Origin: Desulfosudis oleivorans
GTDB taxonomy: Bacteria; Desulfobacterota; Desulfobacteria; Desulfobacterales; SURF-7
Direction: 5' to 3'
Assembly: GCA_020723325.1 (NCBI GenBank)
Contig: DYJD01000050.1
Coordinates: 1-33,647 of the forward strand
DNA length: 33,647 bases
Part shown: piece after piece, positions 8,178-16,480 of the stretch
Position numbering within the stretch: the first letter of the stretch is position 1
How the letters are laid out: each line of letters starts with the position of its first letter
The notes under the pieces: model-generated
Seen by the model: the letters and a program-made list of their open reading frames with translations, nothing else
The model's database searches: none
Told to the model about the DNA's origin: nothing
Program-made: the position numbers and the translations under genes

Positions 8178-10031
8178 TCATCCGCCAAAGGCAACTTCCG
8201 GAATATCCACAACCGCCTTGCTGCCGGCCTGGATGGCATCCATCCTGCCGTTGGTAACCGGCAGAATGGCCTGGATGAAATATTCCGCGGATTTGATCTG
8301 GCCTTCATAAAAGGCCGCGTTTTTGTTTTTCTGGATCTTGTCCAGGCGTTCCGCACCCTGGGCGTCGCCCACCAGCTTGTCCAGGGCCGGTCTGGCCACC
8401 GTCGCCCGCCACAAAAGCATCCAGGCCATGACCACATCCCCCATGACTTCCAGGAAGGGCGAAGCAAAGGAAAAAGCCACCTTGAAGTCGGCGCTCATGG
8501 CGGTCTTGCCCATGTACATGGCCACTTCGCCCAGACGATTGAGACTCTTTTCCAGCTCGCCGGCCACTTCAGCCAGGCCCGGCGTGACTTTGGCCTTGGC
8601 GATGATCTTCTGCACTTCCCCCATGAACTGCATGAAAACCATGCCTTTTTTCATACCCATCTTGCGGCCCAAAAGATCCATGGCCTGGATGCCGTTGGTG
8701 CCCTCATAGATGGAATTGATTTTGGAATCGCGCATGAGGCGTTCCACCGGATAGTCGGCGGTATAGCCGTAGCCGCCGTAAACCTGCATGGCCAGCACCG
8801 TGGCTTCAAACCCGCGGTCCGTGCAATAGGACTTGATGATGGGCGTGAGCAGCTCGATCAGATCATTGCAAGCGGTTTTTTCGGCCTCATCCGTGGTGCA
8901 GGCCACTTTGTCGAACAGATAGGCGGTATAATAAACCAGGCTGCGCATGCCTTCCATATGGGATTTCATCCAGAGCAGCATCCGGCGCACATCCGGATGG
9001 CGGATGATGTTCACGGATGCGGCGTCCTTGTTGAACATGTCCCCCAGGTCCCGGCCCTGGATCCGCTCCCGGGCATAATTGACGGCATACAGATAAGCGC
9101 AGGAGGCATTGAACAGACCCAGGGCGCCCACCCCCAGCCTGGCTTCGTTCATCATGTGGAACATGACATGCATGCCTTTGTTCTCTTCGCCCAGGAGTAC
9201 GCCCCGGCATTTGCCCTTGCCGCCGAAGGTGAGCTGGCAGGTGGGGCTGGCATGCAGACCCAGTTTTTCCTCAATACTCGTGCAAACCACATCATTGGGC
9301 TCAGCCAGGCTGCCGTCGTCGTTCACCCAGATTTTGGGTACGATGAAAAGGGAAATGCCCTTGGTGCCTTTGGGGGCGCCTTCAATGCGCGCCAGCACCG
9401 GATGAATGATGTTTTCCGTCAGGTTGTGCTCCCCGCAGGTGATGAAAATCTTGTTGCCGGAAATGGAATAGGTGCCGTCGGCGTTTTTCACGGCCGCAGT
9501 GGTCAGGTTGCCCACGTCCGAGCCGGCCTCGGGTTCGGTGAGCACCATGGTGCCGCCCCATTCGCCGGAGTACATTCTGCGCATGTAAAGATCTTTCTGC
9601 TTTTCCGTGCCGAAAACCTCGATCATCTTGGCAGCCCCATGGGTGGCAAAGCCGAAGGCCGAAAAAGAAAAATCCGCGCCCACGATATATTCCGCCGAAG
9701 CCTGGGCCACCAGATGGGGCAGGCCCTGGCCCCCGATCTCCGGATCTTCCGTCATGGCGATCCATTCCCCTTCCCGGAGCAGATCATAGGGCCGGTGAAA
9801 ACATTCCGGCACGGTCACCTTGTTGTTTTCAAAAATAAGCCCGACCCGGTCGCCCTCCTCATTCACCGGCAGAATTTCCTTGATGGCGAAATTGCGCGCC
9901 TCGGTGACGATCATGTCGAACATCTTGCGGTTCATGTCCTTATAACGGGCGAATTTGGTCAGGTTTTCCCCTTCCAACTGCTCGTACATCACAAAGTCTA
10001 CATCCCGTCGATCAGCGATTTGTTGTGCCAT
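8178..10031 (-). CDS. Acyl-CoA dehydrogenase, long (about 600 aa) DmdC-like class
   Basis: 617 residues, well above the usual 380. After the N-terminal helical part come TEPEAGSD (165-172, flavin/substrate loop), the beta domain with GNKIFITCGEHN, and the C-terminal flavin domain with QVYGGYGYTADYPVERL. The catalytic glutamate is present as E443 in IYEGTNGIQ, the medium/short-chain position. A further 160-residue helical C-terminal extension is typical of the 3-methylmercaptopropionyl-CoA dehydrogenase (DmdC)/FadE-like class with an Acyl-CoA_dh_C domain. It forms a 2-enoyl-CoA using FAD and probably passes electrons to ETF. GAGGAG precedes the ATG. Substrate within the pathway is unknown. Confidence 0.92.
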   Translation of the reverse strand: MAQQIADRRDVDFVMYEQLEGENLTKFARYKDMNRKMFDMIVTEARNFAIKEILPVNEEGDRVGLIFENNKVTVPECFHRPYDLLREGEWIAMTEDPEIGGQGLPHLVAQASAEYIVGADFSFSAFGFATHGAAKMIEVFGTEKQKDLYMRRMYSGEWGGTMVLTEPEAGSDVGNLTTAAVKNADGTYSISGNKIFITCGEHNLTENIIHPVLARIEGAPKGTKGISLFIVPKIWVNDDGSLAEPNDVVCTSIEEKLGLHASPTCQLTFGGKGKCRGVLLGEENKGMHVMFHMMNEARLGVGALGLFNASCAYLYAVNYARERIQGRDLGDMFNKDAASVNIIRHPDVRRMLLWMKSHMEGMRSLVYYTAYLFDKVACTTDEAEKTACNDLIELLTPIIKSYCTDRGFEATVLAMQVYGGYGYTADYPVERLMRDSKINSIYEGTNGIQAMDLLGRKMGMKKGMVFMQFMGEVQKIIAKAKVTPGLAEVAGELEKSLNRLGEVAMYMGKTAMSADFKVAFSFASPFLEVMGDVVMAWMLLWRATVARPALDKLVGDAQGAERLDKIQKNKNAAFYEGQIKSAEYFIQAILPVTNGRMDAIQAGSKAVVDIPEVAFGG

Positions 10032-10162
10032 GGTGTTCTCCTCTCTCTTTGATATTTTTTCCTAATAATTATAAAAAGCAGGTCCTTTGCGCTTCAGTCT
10101 TCAGCCTATTCACCTGCTTTTTGTATTTCACAAAACGAGTTTCTCCGCAACTTATAAAGTCT

Positions 10163-10612
10163 TTATAATCCGTTCTTGCGGAGCTGATAAACCCCATGGC
10201 TGATGGCCACTACTTCCCCATGGGCATCCATGATCTCACCATCCAGAACAAAATCGGCTTTGCCGTTCTGCTCCGCCTCAACGGTAATACGCCGGACATC
10301 ATCCGCCCCCATGCTGAGTTCGATAAAGGCATCGGTCTTGACAGGTCGACGAAAGCGGATGCTCATTTCCTTAACAATGGGATAAAAGCGAGTTACGTCA
10401 AACGTAGTTAAAAACAGCGCTCCTCCCGGAACTTCAGCTAATGTAAACAGCGCTCCGGCATACATGCCGCCGATGTGATTCATGTTGGGAGTAAGCGGAA
10501 CCATCAGTCGGACATGGCGGGGCTCAAGAACCATTGCCTTCAAACCGATGCGCTCGATAAATGCGAAGGGTCTTTCAATCCATTGCCGCATGTCATCAAA
10601 AGACAAGTCCAT
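10163..10612 (-). CDS. Hotdog-fold thioesterase (PaaI/DUF4442-like)
   Basis: 149 residues in a single hotdog fold. The central helix region reads NHIGGMYAGALFTLAEVPGG, matching the H-x-G-x-x-x-G-A-x-x-x-x-E/L pattern of PaaI-type and DUF4442 acyl-CoA thioesterases; a RFRRPVKTDAFIE strand follows. It probably hydrolyses acyl-CoA to recycle CoA or remove dead-end intermediates in the surrounding beta-oxidation pathway (inference). GGGAGG lies 6 nt before the ATG. It starts 32 nt after the racemase stop and belongs to the same gene run. Confidence 0.78.
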   Translation of the reverse strand: MDLSFDDMRQWIERPFAFIERIGLKAMVLEPRHVRLMVPLTPNMNHIGGMYAGALFTLAEVPGGALFLTTFDVTRFYPIVKEMSIRFRRPVKTDAFIELSMGADDVRRITVEAEQNGKADFVLDGEIMDAHGEVVAISHGVYQLRKNGL

Positions 10613-10643
10613 CAGATACCTCCCGGTAATAAGATATTTTAAA

Positions 10644-11807
10644 TTAAATTACTTTCTTTTGAGTAAGTGTTTCAATTTCCACCGGGGTATAGCCGAATTC
10701 GGTTAAAATTTTGCGCGTGCTCCGGCCGAATTGGATCGGCGGGGTGCGCAGACTGCCAGGGGTTTCGCTCAGTTTGACCGGCACGCCGATGGCGGTGGTT
10801 TTAGCGCCGTTACCGGCGTCGATTTCAAGGAACATCTCCCGGCTGCGCAAATGGGGGTCCTGCATGGCCTCATCCAGGTGCTTCACCGGGCCGTAGCAGA
10901 TATCCAGTTCGCCGAAGGTTTGCTCCCATTCCGCCAGGGTCTTGCTTTTAAAGGTCTTGCGCATGCAGGCGATGATCTCCTGGCGGCGCTTGTCGTCGTA
11001 CTGCAGCGGAATATATTCCGGCACGCCCAACTGGTTGCAGAGCACCTGCCAGAAGCGCAGCTCCACGGCGCCGATGGAGATGGCGCGGCCATCGGCGGTT
11101 TCATAGGTGTTGTAACAGGCATAACGGTGGGAAAGCATGGTATCGGCGCGTTGGGGGACCTGGCCGGTGAGCTGCTGAAAGAACAGCGGCACGGACAGCA
11201 GGGCCGCCATGCCGTCGGTCATGGAGATGTCGATGTACTGGCCCCTACCCGTGCGCTGCCGGGCATACAAGGCCAGCAAAATGCCGATGGCGGCATTCAT
11301 GCCGCCGCCGGCAATATCGGCAAGCTGGACCCCGGGGATCGCCGGCGGCCGGTCGGCCTCACCCATCAGGTCCAGCACGCCGGCCACGCTGAGGTAGTTG
11401 GCGTCATGGCCGGCCCGGTCCCGGTAGGGGCCGGTCTGGCCATAGCCGGTGATGGAGCAGTATATTATGCCGGGATTGATGCGTCGCACGGCTTTATAAT
11501 CCACCCCCAGGCGCTCCACCACCCCCGGCCGGAAGCCCTCCAGCACCACATCAGCGTTTTTCACCAGCCGGAAAAAAATTTCCTTGCCCTCCTGGGTTTT
11601 TAAATCCAGGGAAATGTGCTCCTTGTTGCGGTTCACGGTTCCCAGGAAGAGTCCTTCGGCCTGGTAGCGTTTGTCTTCAATGGCGATCACCCGGGCCCCG
11701 TGATCGGCCAGAATCATGGAACAATAGGGTCCGGGCAGCAGGCGGGACAGATCAATTACGGTGATGCCGGCCAGGGCACCTTGGTTTTGTGATTGGTTTT
11801 CCAGCAT
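10644..11807 (-). CDS. 2-methylacyl-CoA racemase (CaiB/BaiF family)
   Basis: A class III CoA-transferase-fold protein of 387 residues. The open frame extends 10 codons further to a TTG, but AGAGGA stands close before the ATG at 11807, so I start there. H134 in AGHDANYL, D164 in QLADIAGGG and E249 in GAVE keep the spacing of the H126/D156/E241 catalytic residues known for Mycobacterium MCR (30 and 115 residues apart), which favours racemase over CoA-transferase. The reaction is epimerisation of (2R)- and (2S)-2-methylacyl-CoA, needed because acyl-CoA dehydrogenases accept only one epimer. Its place among a ligase, dehydrogenases and MFE-2-like proteins supports a methyl-branched substrate. A CoA-transferase role is not excluded. 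Confidence 0.83.
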   Translation of the reverse strand: MLENQSQNQGALAGITVIDLSRLLPGPYCSMILADHGARVIAIEDKRYQAEGLFLGTVNRNKEHISLDLKTQEGKEIFFRLVKNADVVLEGFRPGVVERLGVDYKAVRRINPGIIYCSITGYGQTGPYRDRAGHDANYLSVAGVLDLMGEADRPPAIPGVQLADIAGGGMNAAIGILLALYARQRTGRGQYIDISMTDGMAALLSVPLFFQQLTGQVPQRADTMLSHRYACYNTYETADGRAISIGAVELRFWQVLCNQLGVPEYIPLQYDDKRRQEIIACMRKTFKSKTLAEWEQTFGELDICYGPVKHLDEAMQDPHLRSREMFLEIDAGNGAKTTAIGVPVKLSETPGSLRTPPIQFGRSTRKILTEFGYTPVEIETLTQKKVI

Positions 11808-11829
11808 GGTTTCCTCTTTTATTATCTTT

Positions 11830-12261
11830 CTAAACAAAATTGACCTGGGTCAGGTTTTCCTTTTGGCGCAACAGGTCGCGGATTTGGGCCTGCAGGCCTT
11901 TCTCTGCAATGGGTTCCACCACGGAAACCGGCTGGCCGTGGTCATTGTTGCGATGGCGCCATTGATGCACAAAGCCCTGCACCAGGGCATAGGCGCAGCC
12001 GGCCGGGCCGCAGCAGGAGCTGTCGGTGACGGCGCAGCCCACATGATACAGTATTTCGCGGCCTTCTAGTTTTAGAAGTTCTTCCTTTAAAACCACATAG
12101 CGGCCGCCGATGGAGCGGATTTCCTGGTTCAGGGGCTGGTGGGCATAGTCCACCAAGGGCTGCGCTTGTGGACATAGTGGACGGAATGGACTTGGTGGAC
12201 GGCATGGACCACTGCTGTTTTCATTCCGCGTTCCGCGTTCCGAGTTCCGCGTTCGGCTCAT
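11830..12261 (-). CDS. Small cysteine-containing hypothetical protein, start uncertain
   Basis: I do not recognise a named family. The C-terminal 100 residues look protein-like: SIGGRYVVLKEELLKLEGR, then a DSSCCGPAGCAYALVQG cluster with a CC and a further C, and a charged tail. The cysteines might bind metal or be redox-active (speculative). The ATG at 12261 overlaps the ligase TGA as ATGA, but the first 35 or so residues from it are encoded by a 7-bp and a 9-bp repeat array, so the natural start may be the GTG at 12153, which has no clear ribosome binding site. It ends 22 nt before the racemase start and lies inside the gene run. Confidence 0.6.
   Translation of the reverse strand: MSRTRNSERGTRNENSSGPCRPPSPFRPLCPQAQPLVDYAHQPLNQEIRSIGGRYVVLKEELLKLEGREILYHVGCAVTDSSCCGPAGCAYALVQGFVHQWRHRNNDHGQPVSVVEPIAEKGLQAQIRDLLRQKENLTQVNFV
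12170..12213 (+). repeat. 9-bp GGAC tandem array
   Basis: Plus-strand units GGACATAGT, GGACGGAAT, GGACTTGGT, GGACGGCAT, then GGACCACT. Each begins GGAC and four of five end in T. It adjoins the 7-bp array at 12227-12254 and overlaps the putative N-terminus of the hypothetical gene. Confidence 0.75.
12227..12254 (-). repeat. 7-bp GAACGCG array after the ligase stop
   Basis: Minus-strand units GAACGCG, GAACTCG, GAACGCG, GAACGCG start 3 nt after the ligase TGA. The junction and first units match the array at 465-499, which follows an unrelated gene. Confidence 0.8.
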
Positions 12262-13955
12262 CGTAAGGCCTTTTTGTCCACTTTGCCCACGGCAGTCAAG
12301 GGGATTTGCTCCACAATCTCGACTTGCTTGGGCACTTTGTAGGGCGCCATGTTTTCGCGGCAAAAGGAGATGATCTCAGCCTCCACGGCTTTTGGGTCTT
12401 TGGCCTTGGCGCTGTTTTTCAGTTGAACCACGGCTTTCACGATTTCACTGCCCGGCCGGTTTTTATCCGGCAGGCCCACAATGGCGCAGAAATCCACGTC
12501 TGGCTGCTGATAAAGGGTTTCCTCCACTTCCCGGGAAAAGACCTTGTAGCCGCCCACGATGAGCATGTCCTTGGCCCGGTCCACGATATACACGAAACCG
12601 TCCTGGTCCATGCGGGCCACGTCGCCGGTATGCAGCCAGGTCGCACCTTCAAAGGTGCGCAAGGCATGGGCACTTTCCTCGGGCTTGTTATGGTAGCCTT
12701 TCATCACCTGGGGCCCCCGGGCGATGAGTTCGCCGGGTTCGCCCTTGGCCACTTCCCGGCTGCGGGTTTCCAGATCAATGATTTTAATGTCCGTGTTTTG
12801 CACCGGCACGCCCACGGAGCCGATCTTTTTCAGGCCCGCGTATGGGTTCATGGTCAGGAGCGGGCTGCTTTCGGTCATGCCGTAGACTTCCATGATCTTG
12901 CCCTTGCCCACCATTTTTTCAAAAACCTGGATCCCTTCCACGGAAAAAGGCGCGGCCCCCGAGGCGCAAACTTTCAGGCTGGAAAAATCGAGGGTCTTGA
13001 ACAAAGGATTGTCCAGCAACATCTGGTACAGGGTGGGCACATTGGCCATCACCGTGGGGCGATGGGCTTTGATCTCCTTGCAAAAATGAGTGGTGTTGCG
13101 GGGGTCCGGAATCAGACACTGGGTGTTGGCGGTGCTCATGGCCAGCATGCCAAAGGCCAATCCGGCCAGGTGGAAAAAGGGAAAAGCCGACAGCAGCACA
13201 TCCTGGCCGATTTCCCAGCCCACCCATTCCCGGGCGTGGGTGGTGTTGGCCACCAGATTGCGATGGGTCAGCTCCGCGCCCTTGGGCAGCCCGGTGGTGC
13301 CGCCGGTATACTGGATCAGGCAGGTGTCTTCCGGCGAGACAGAAGCGGCGCATGCATCCGTTGGTGTGTAGGATGACAAAATCTCCTGGAAACGCAGCAC
13401 CTCCTTGCCTGGCAAGGGCCTGACCAAGCCCACCGGAATCTTTTTCAATAACTTGCCCAGGACCCGTTTGGGCCAGGGCAGAAAGTCGGCCACATTGGGC
13501 ACCACCACATGTTTCAAGCCCGGAACCTTATCCGCTGCCTTGGTGAGCCGTTCTTCAAAAAGCTTGTCCAGAATCACCAGCACGCTCACACCGGCATCCT
13601 GCAACTGGTAGGCCAATTCCTTGGGGGTCAGGAGCGGTGAAATCCCGGTGACCGTGCACCCGGCCCGCAAGGCGCCGGTCAAGGCAATGGGATATTCGGG
13701 GATGTTGGGCAGGTTGATGCCCACCACCGTGCCCGGCCCATATCCATGGTTTTTTAAAAAGGCAAGGAAACTCCCGGATAATTTCCAGAGTTCCCCAAAG
13801 GAGATGGTCCGGCCCAAAAAATGCAAGGCCGCCCGCTCGGGCTTGGCGGTAATTCCTTCCACCAGCATGTCCGTGAAAGTGATATCCGGAATCTCCACCG
13901 TGGCCGACGTGCCCCTGTCATAATGCCTTAACCAAGGCTTGCTCCCCTGCTCCAT
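12258..13955 (-). CDS. Acyl-CoA synthetase (AMP-forming ligase)
   Basis: 565 residues of the ANL superfamily. The phosphate-binding loop YTGGTTGLPKG is at 216-226. Downstream are VYGMTESSP (adenine/acyl pocket), WLHTGDVARMDQDGF (ribose-binding aspartate), and the hinge region DRAKDMLIVGGYKVFSREVE. The catalytic lysine is in the C-terminal PLTAVGKVDKK. It converts a carboxylic acid, ATP and CoA to acyl-CoA, AMP and PPi. It resembles long-chain fatty-acid ligases (FadD type), but the chain length or a sterol/branched side chain cannot be told from motifs. It is the likely entry enzyme of the pathway. A GGAGGGGGAG precedes the ATG. Confidence 0.93.
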   Translation of the reverse strand: MEQGSKPWLRHYDRGTSATVEIPDITFTDMLVEGITAKPERAALHFLGRTISFGELWKLSGSFLAFLKNHGYGPGTVVGINLPNIPEYPIALTGALRAGCTVTGISPLLTPKELAYQLQDAGVSVLVILDKLFEERLTKAADKVPGLKHVVVPNVADFLPWPKRVLGKLLKKIPVGLVRPLPGKEVLRFQEILSSYTPTDACAASVSPEDTCLIQYTGGTTGLPKGAELTHRNLVANTTHAREWVGWEIGQDVLLSAFPFFHLAGLAFGMLAMSTANTQCLIPDPRNTTHFCKEIKAHRPTVMANVPTLYQMLLDNPLFKTLDFSSLKVCASGAAPFSVEGIQVFEKMVGKGKIMEVYGMTESSPLLTMNPYAGLKKIGSVGVPVQNTDIKIIDLETRSREVAKGEPGELIARGPQVMKGYHNKPEESAHALRTFEGATWLHTGDVARMDQDGFVYIVDRAKDMLIVGGYKVFSREVEETLYQQPDVDFCAIVGLPDKNRPGSEIVKAVVQLKNSAKAKDPKAVEAEIISFCRENMAPYKVPKQVEIVEQIPLTAVGKVDKKALR

Positions 13956-13982
13956 CTCCCCCTCCCTCTGCCCTTATAAATA

Positions 13983-14030
13983 TTGATAGAATACCACCAT
14001 TCCTAATTCCTAATTCATAATTCCTAATTG
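13983..14030 (-). repeat. 48-bp repeat copy A with GAATTAG array
   Basis: Matches 16481-16528 at 46 of 48 positions. It comprises TTGATAGAATACCACCATT followed by TTCCTAA heptamers (GAATTAG/GAATTAT on the minus strand). It sits directly downstream of the acyl-CoA dehydrogenase at 14037-15179; copy B sits directly downstream of its paralogue at 16522-17664. Confidence 0.85.
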
Positions 14031-14036
14031 CTTTTT

Positions 14037-15179
14037 TCACATCCCCATGAACTTGGCCGCAATCCCCTTCATGATCTCATTGGTGCCGGCAAAAATGGAC
14101 ATGACCCGCACATCCCGTTTGGCCCGCACAATCGGGCAGTCTTCCAGGGTGCCGTATTCGCCCACGAGCTCCAGGGCCCGGTCGGCGACACGGTTCACCA
14201 TTTCCGTGGTCCAGTATTTGGCCATGGAGGTCTCCACCACGATGGTCTGGCCCTCGATATGATCCATCACCAGTTTTTCCATATAGGTGCGGCCCAGTTT
14301 CACTTCCGTCAGCATTTCCACCAGGGCGAACTGGACCGCCTGGGATTTGATCAGGGGTTTGCCGTTTTGCACGGCCGTGCGGCAGCGTTCCACGGTCCAT
14401 TCCACCACCAATTCCGCGGCCGGCACGGCCCCCAGCACGCAGGTCAGGCGTTCCTGCTGGAGTTTCTGCATGAGCATCATGAAGCCGCTGCCGTTTTCGC
14501 CCAGGCGGTTCTGCTTGGGGATACGGCAGTCGCTGAAAAACAGCTCGGCCGTGTCCTGGCTGTGCCAGCCCATTTTTTCCAGTTGCCGGCCTTTGTTGAA
14601 GCCGGGCGTGCCGGCCTCCACCAGATAAAGGGAGACCGCATGATGTTTGCTGGCAATACCCGGGTCCCGGGCCGCGATGATCAAGAGATCACAGTTGACG
14701 CCGTTGGAAATAAAGGTCTTGGAGCCGTTGATGACGATTTCATCCCCCTGTTCCACGGCTGTGGTCTTCATGCCGGCCACGTCGCTGCCGGCATCCGGCT
14801 CGGTCATGGCCACGGCGCTGATGATGTCGCCGTTAACGCAGCCGGGCAGGTATTTGCGCTTCTGCTCGGGAGTGCCGAAGGAATCCAGATAGGGCACCAC
14901 CACATCGCTGTGCAAAGAGGCGGCCAGGCCGGTGCAACAGGTGCGGGACATTTCCTCGGCCACGATCACGGCATAGCGAAAGTCGCCGCCGATGCCGCCG
15001 TATTCAGTGGAAATACTCGGGCACAGGAACCCGCCCCGGCCCATTTTCTGCCACACGCTTTTGGGCACAAGATGCTCTCTTTCCCACTGGTCCACATAAG
15101 GGCTGACTTCCCTTTCCAAAAAATCCCGCAGGCGTTTGCGAAATTCCTGCTGCTCGGCGCTATAGGTAATGATATTCAT
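14037..15179 (-). CDS. Acyl-CoA dehydrogenase, IVD/LCAD-type catalytic base
   Basis: 380 residues from the ATG at 15179, which has GGGGGA before it; the frame runs further upstream but into the preceding gene. Motifs: AMTEPDAGSD (124-133), NGSKTFISNG, and a C-terminal FAGTNEIMKG. The usual IYEGT glutamate is replaced by alanine, but E243 in LQQERL aligns with the helix-G catalytic glutamate of isovaleryl-CoA (E254) and long-chain acyl-CoA dehydrogenase. It should therefore be active, on a branched or long chain. It is a close paralogue of 16522-17664: same length, same motif positions, same 3' flanking repeat. Confidence 0.92.
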   Translation of the reverse strand: MNIITYSAEQQEFRKRLRDFLEREVSPYVDQWEREHLVPKSVWQKMGRGGFLCPSISTEYGGIGGDFRYAVIVAEEMSRTCCTGLAASLHSDVVVPYLDSFGTPEQKRKYLPGCVNGDIISAVAMTEPDAGSDVAGMKTTAVEQGDEIVINGSKTFISNGVNCDLLIIAARDPGIASKHHAVSLYLVEAGTPGFNKGRQLEKMGWHSQDTAELFFSDCRIPKQNRLGENGSGFMMLMQKLQQERLTCVLGAVPAAELVVEWTVERCRTAVQNGKPLIKSQAVQFALVEMLTEVKLGRTYMEKLVMDHIEGQTIVVETSMAKYWTTEMVNRVADRALELVGEYGTLEDCPIVRAKRDVRVMSIFAGTNEIMKGIAAKFMGM

Positions 15180-15195
15180 GCTTCCCCCATTGCAT

Positions 15196-16341
15196 TTATT
15201 TGAGTTTTCCAATGACCAGGTCGGCGATCCGGTCCTTCTGGCTTTCCCTTGTTCCCAGACAGAGTTCAATAGTCTTGGCGTCCCGGTAATAGCGTTCCAC
15301 CTCCTGCTCGGTCATATAGCCGTAGCCGCCGAACAATTGAATGGCTTCGTCCGCCACTTCCACGGCCATGCGCGCCGCCGTCATTTTAGCCATGGCGCTC
15401 AAGGTGGGGTCTGCCTTGCCTTTGTCGAAATCCGCCGCGGCCCGGTAGGTAATCAGGCGCGCCAGTTCAATTTTGGTGGCCATGTCCGCGATCTTGTGCC
15501 GGGTGATCTGGAACTGGGCCAGTTTGCGCTCGAACTGCTCCCGCTGCTTGACATAGGCAAGGGCCCGGTCAAAGGCGCCGGCCGCAATGCCCACGGCCCG
15601 GGCCGCGGCCAGGATCTTGACTTCATCCAAAAAGGCCCGGGCCTGGGCCAGGCCTTGGCCCTCCTTGCCCACCAGATTGGTAAGGGGTACGCGCACATCG
15701 GCAAAAGTAATATCCGCCAGGGCCACGGAATTGAGGGCCAGTTTGTCCCCCAAATCGGCGACGGTGATCCCGGGCCGGTCCGGCTCCACCAGGATCAGAG
15801 CGACACCGCTGTTTTCAGCATGCTTTGCCTCGGTGCGGCAGAGAACGAGATAAAACCCGGCAGCCCCGCCGTTGGTCACGTAGCGTTTTTTGCCGTTGAT
15901 GATCCATTCATTGTCCGAACGGGTGGCCGTGGTGTCTAGAACGGTGAAGTCATCGCCCCGATCCGATTCCCCCAAGGCTATCCCGGCCAGCATCTTGCCG
16001 GCCGTGACCTGCTCCAAATACTGCTCTTTCATTTTTTTATCGCCGAAGCGGTGCAGGCATTCCGCGCCAAAGGCGGCAAGCACCACGGCACTGCCCATGG
16101 TGGAATCTTTGCGGCACAGGGCCTCGGCCACTAGGCAGGCATCCACCAGTCCCAAGCCGCCGCCACCGTATTCTTCGGCAAACTGCAAGCCGACAAAGCC
16201 CAGTTCCGCCGCCTTTTGCAGCAACTCGGCGGGATAGGATCGGCTCTGCTCCAATTCCACCGTGACTTCCTTGTCGAATTCCCCCTTGGCAAATTCCTGG
16301 GCCGCCTTTTGGATTTCTTTTTGTGATCTTGTCAGTTCCAC
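15196..16341 (-). CDS. Acyl-CoA dehydrogenase homologue lacking both canonical catalytic glutamates
   Basis: 381 residues with normal overall architecture (EEYGGGGLGLVDACLVAEAL, NGKKRYVTNG, LFGGYGYMTEQEVERYYRD). The C-terminal IYEGT position reads CLGT with L362, and the helix-G glutamate position of IVD/LCAD is V241 (LDEVKIL). The canonical TEPxAGSD loop reads GESDRGDD. It may be the non-catalytic partner in a heteromeric dehydrogenase, as known for mycobacterial alpha2beta2 FadE complexes in steroid side-chain degradation, or use a shifted base such as E240 or E359. The GTG start has AAGGGGGG 5 nt before it. It lies between the two paralogous active dehydrogenases, 16 nt upstream of one. 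Confidence 0.88.
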   Translation of the reverse strand: MELTRSQKEIQKAAQEFAKGEFDKEVTVELEQSRSYPAELLQKAAELGFVGLQFAEEYGGGGLGLVDACLVAEALCRKDSTMGSAVVLAAFGAECLHRFGDKKMKEQYLEQVTAGKMLAGIALGESDRGDDFTVLDTTATRSDNEWIINGKKRYVTNGGAAGFYLVLCRTEAKHAENSGVALILVEPDRPGITVADLGDKLALNSVALADITFADVRVPLTNLVGKEGQGLAQARAFLDEVKILAAARAVGIAAGAFDRALAYVKQREQFERKLAQFQITRHKIADMATKIELARLITYRAAADFDKGKADPTLSAMAKMTAARMAVEVADEAIQLFGGYGYMTEQEVERYYRDAKTIELCLGTRESQKDRIADLVIGKLK

Positions 16342-16365
16342 AATACCCCCCTTTTTTTCAATTAT

Positions 16366-16390
16366 GAATTAGGAATTACGAATTAGGAAT
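16366..16390 (+). repeat. 7-bp GAATTAG array, left arm of an inverted pair
   Basis: Plus-strand units GAATTAG, GAATTAC, GAATTAG, GAAT. Twenty-four bases (16367-16390) are repeated perfectly in inverted orientation within 16499-16527, enclosing about 110 bp in which I see no gene. Confidence 0.8.
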
Positions 16391-16480
16391 CAAGGATTGA
16401 ATTCATTTTTTCCTTCCCGGTTGTTCCAGGTTCCGATCCCATCTCGAGTAAACCATGGGGCCGCTATTTCAATTTTAAAA

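Noticed and set aside
9109-9405. Long plus-strand open frames opposite the acyl-CoA dehydrogenases, thiolase and fusion genes (also 19812-21629, 18504-19736, 12306-13376)
   Set aside because: They are antisense shadows of G/C-rich third-position coding DNA; the minus-strand products have clear catalytic motifs and the shadows have none.
15180-15269. N-terminal extension of the acyl-CoA dehydrogenase to 15269
   Set aside because: It overlaps the end of the preceding gene; ATG 15179 has a ribosome binding site and matches the paralogue's start and length.
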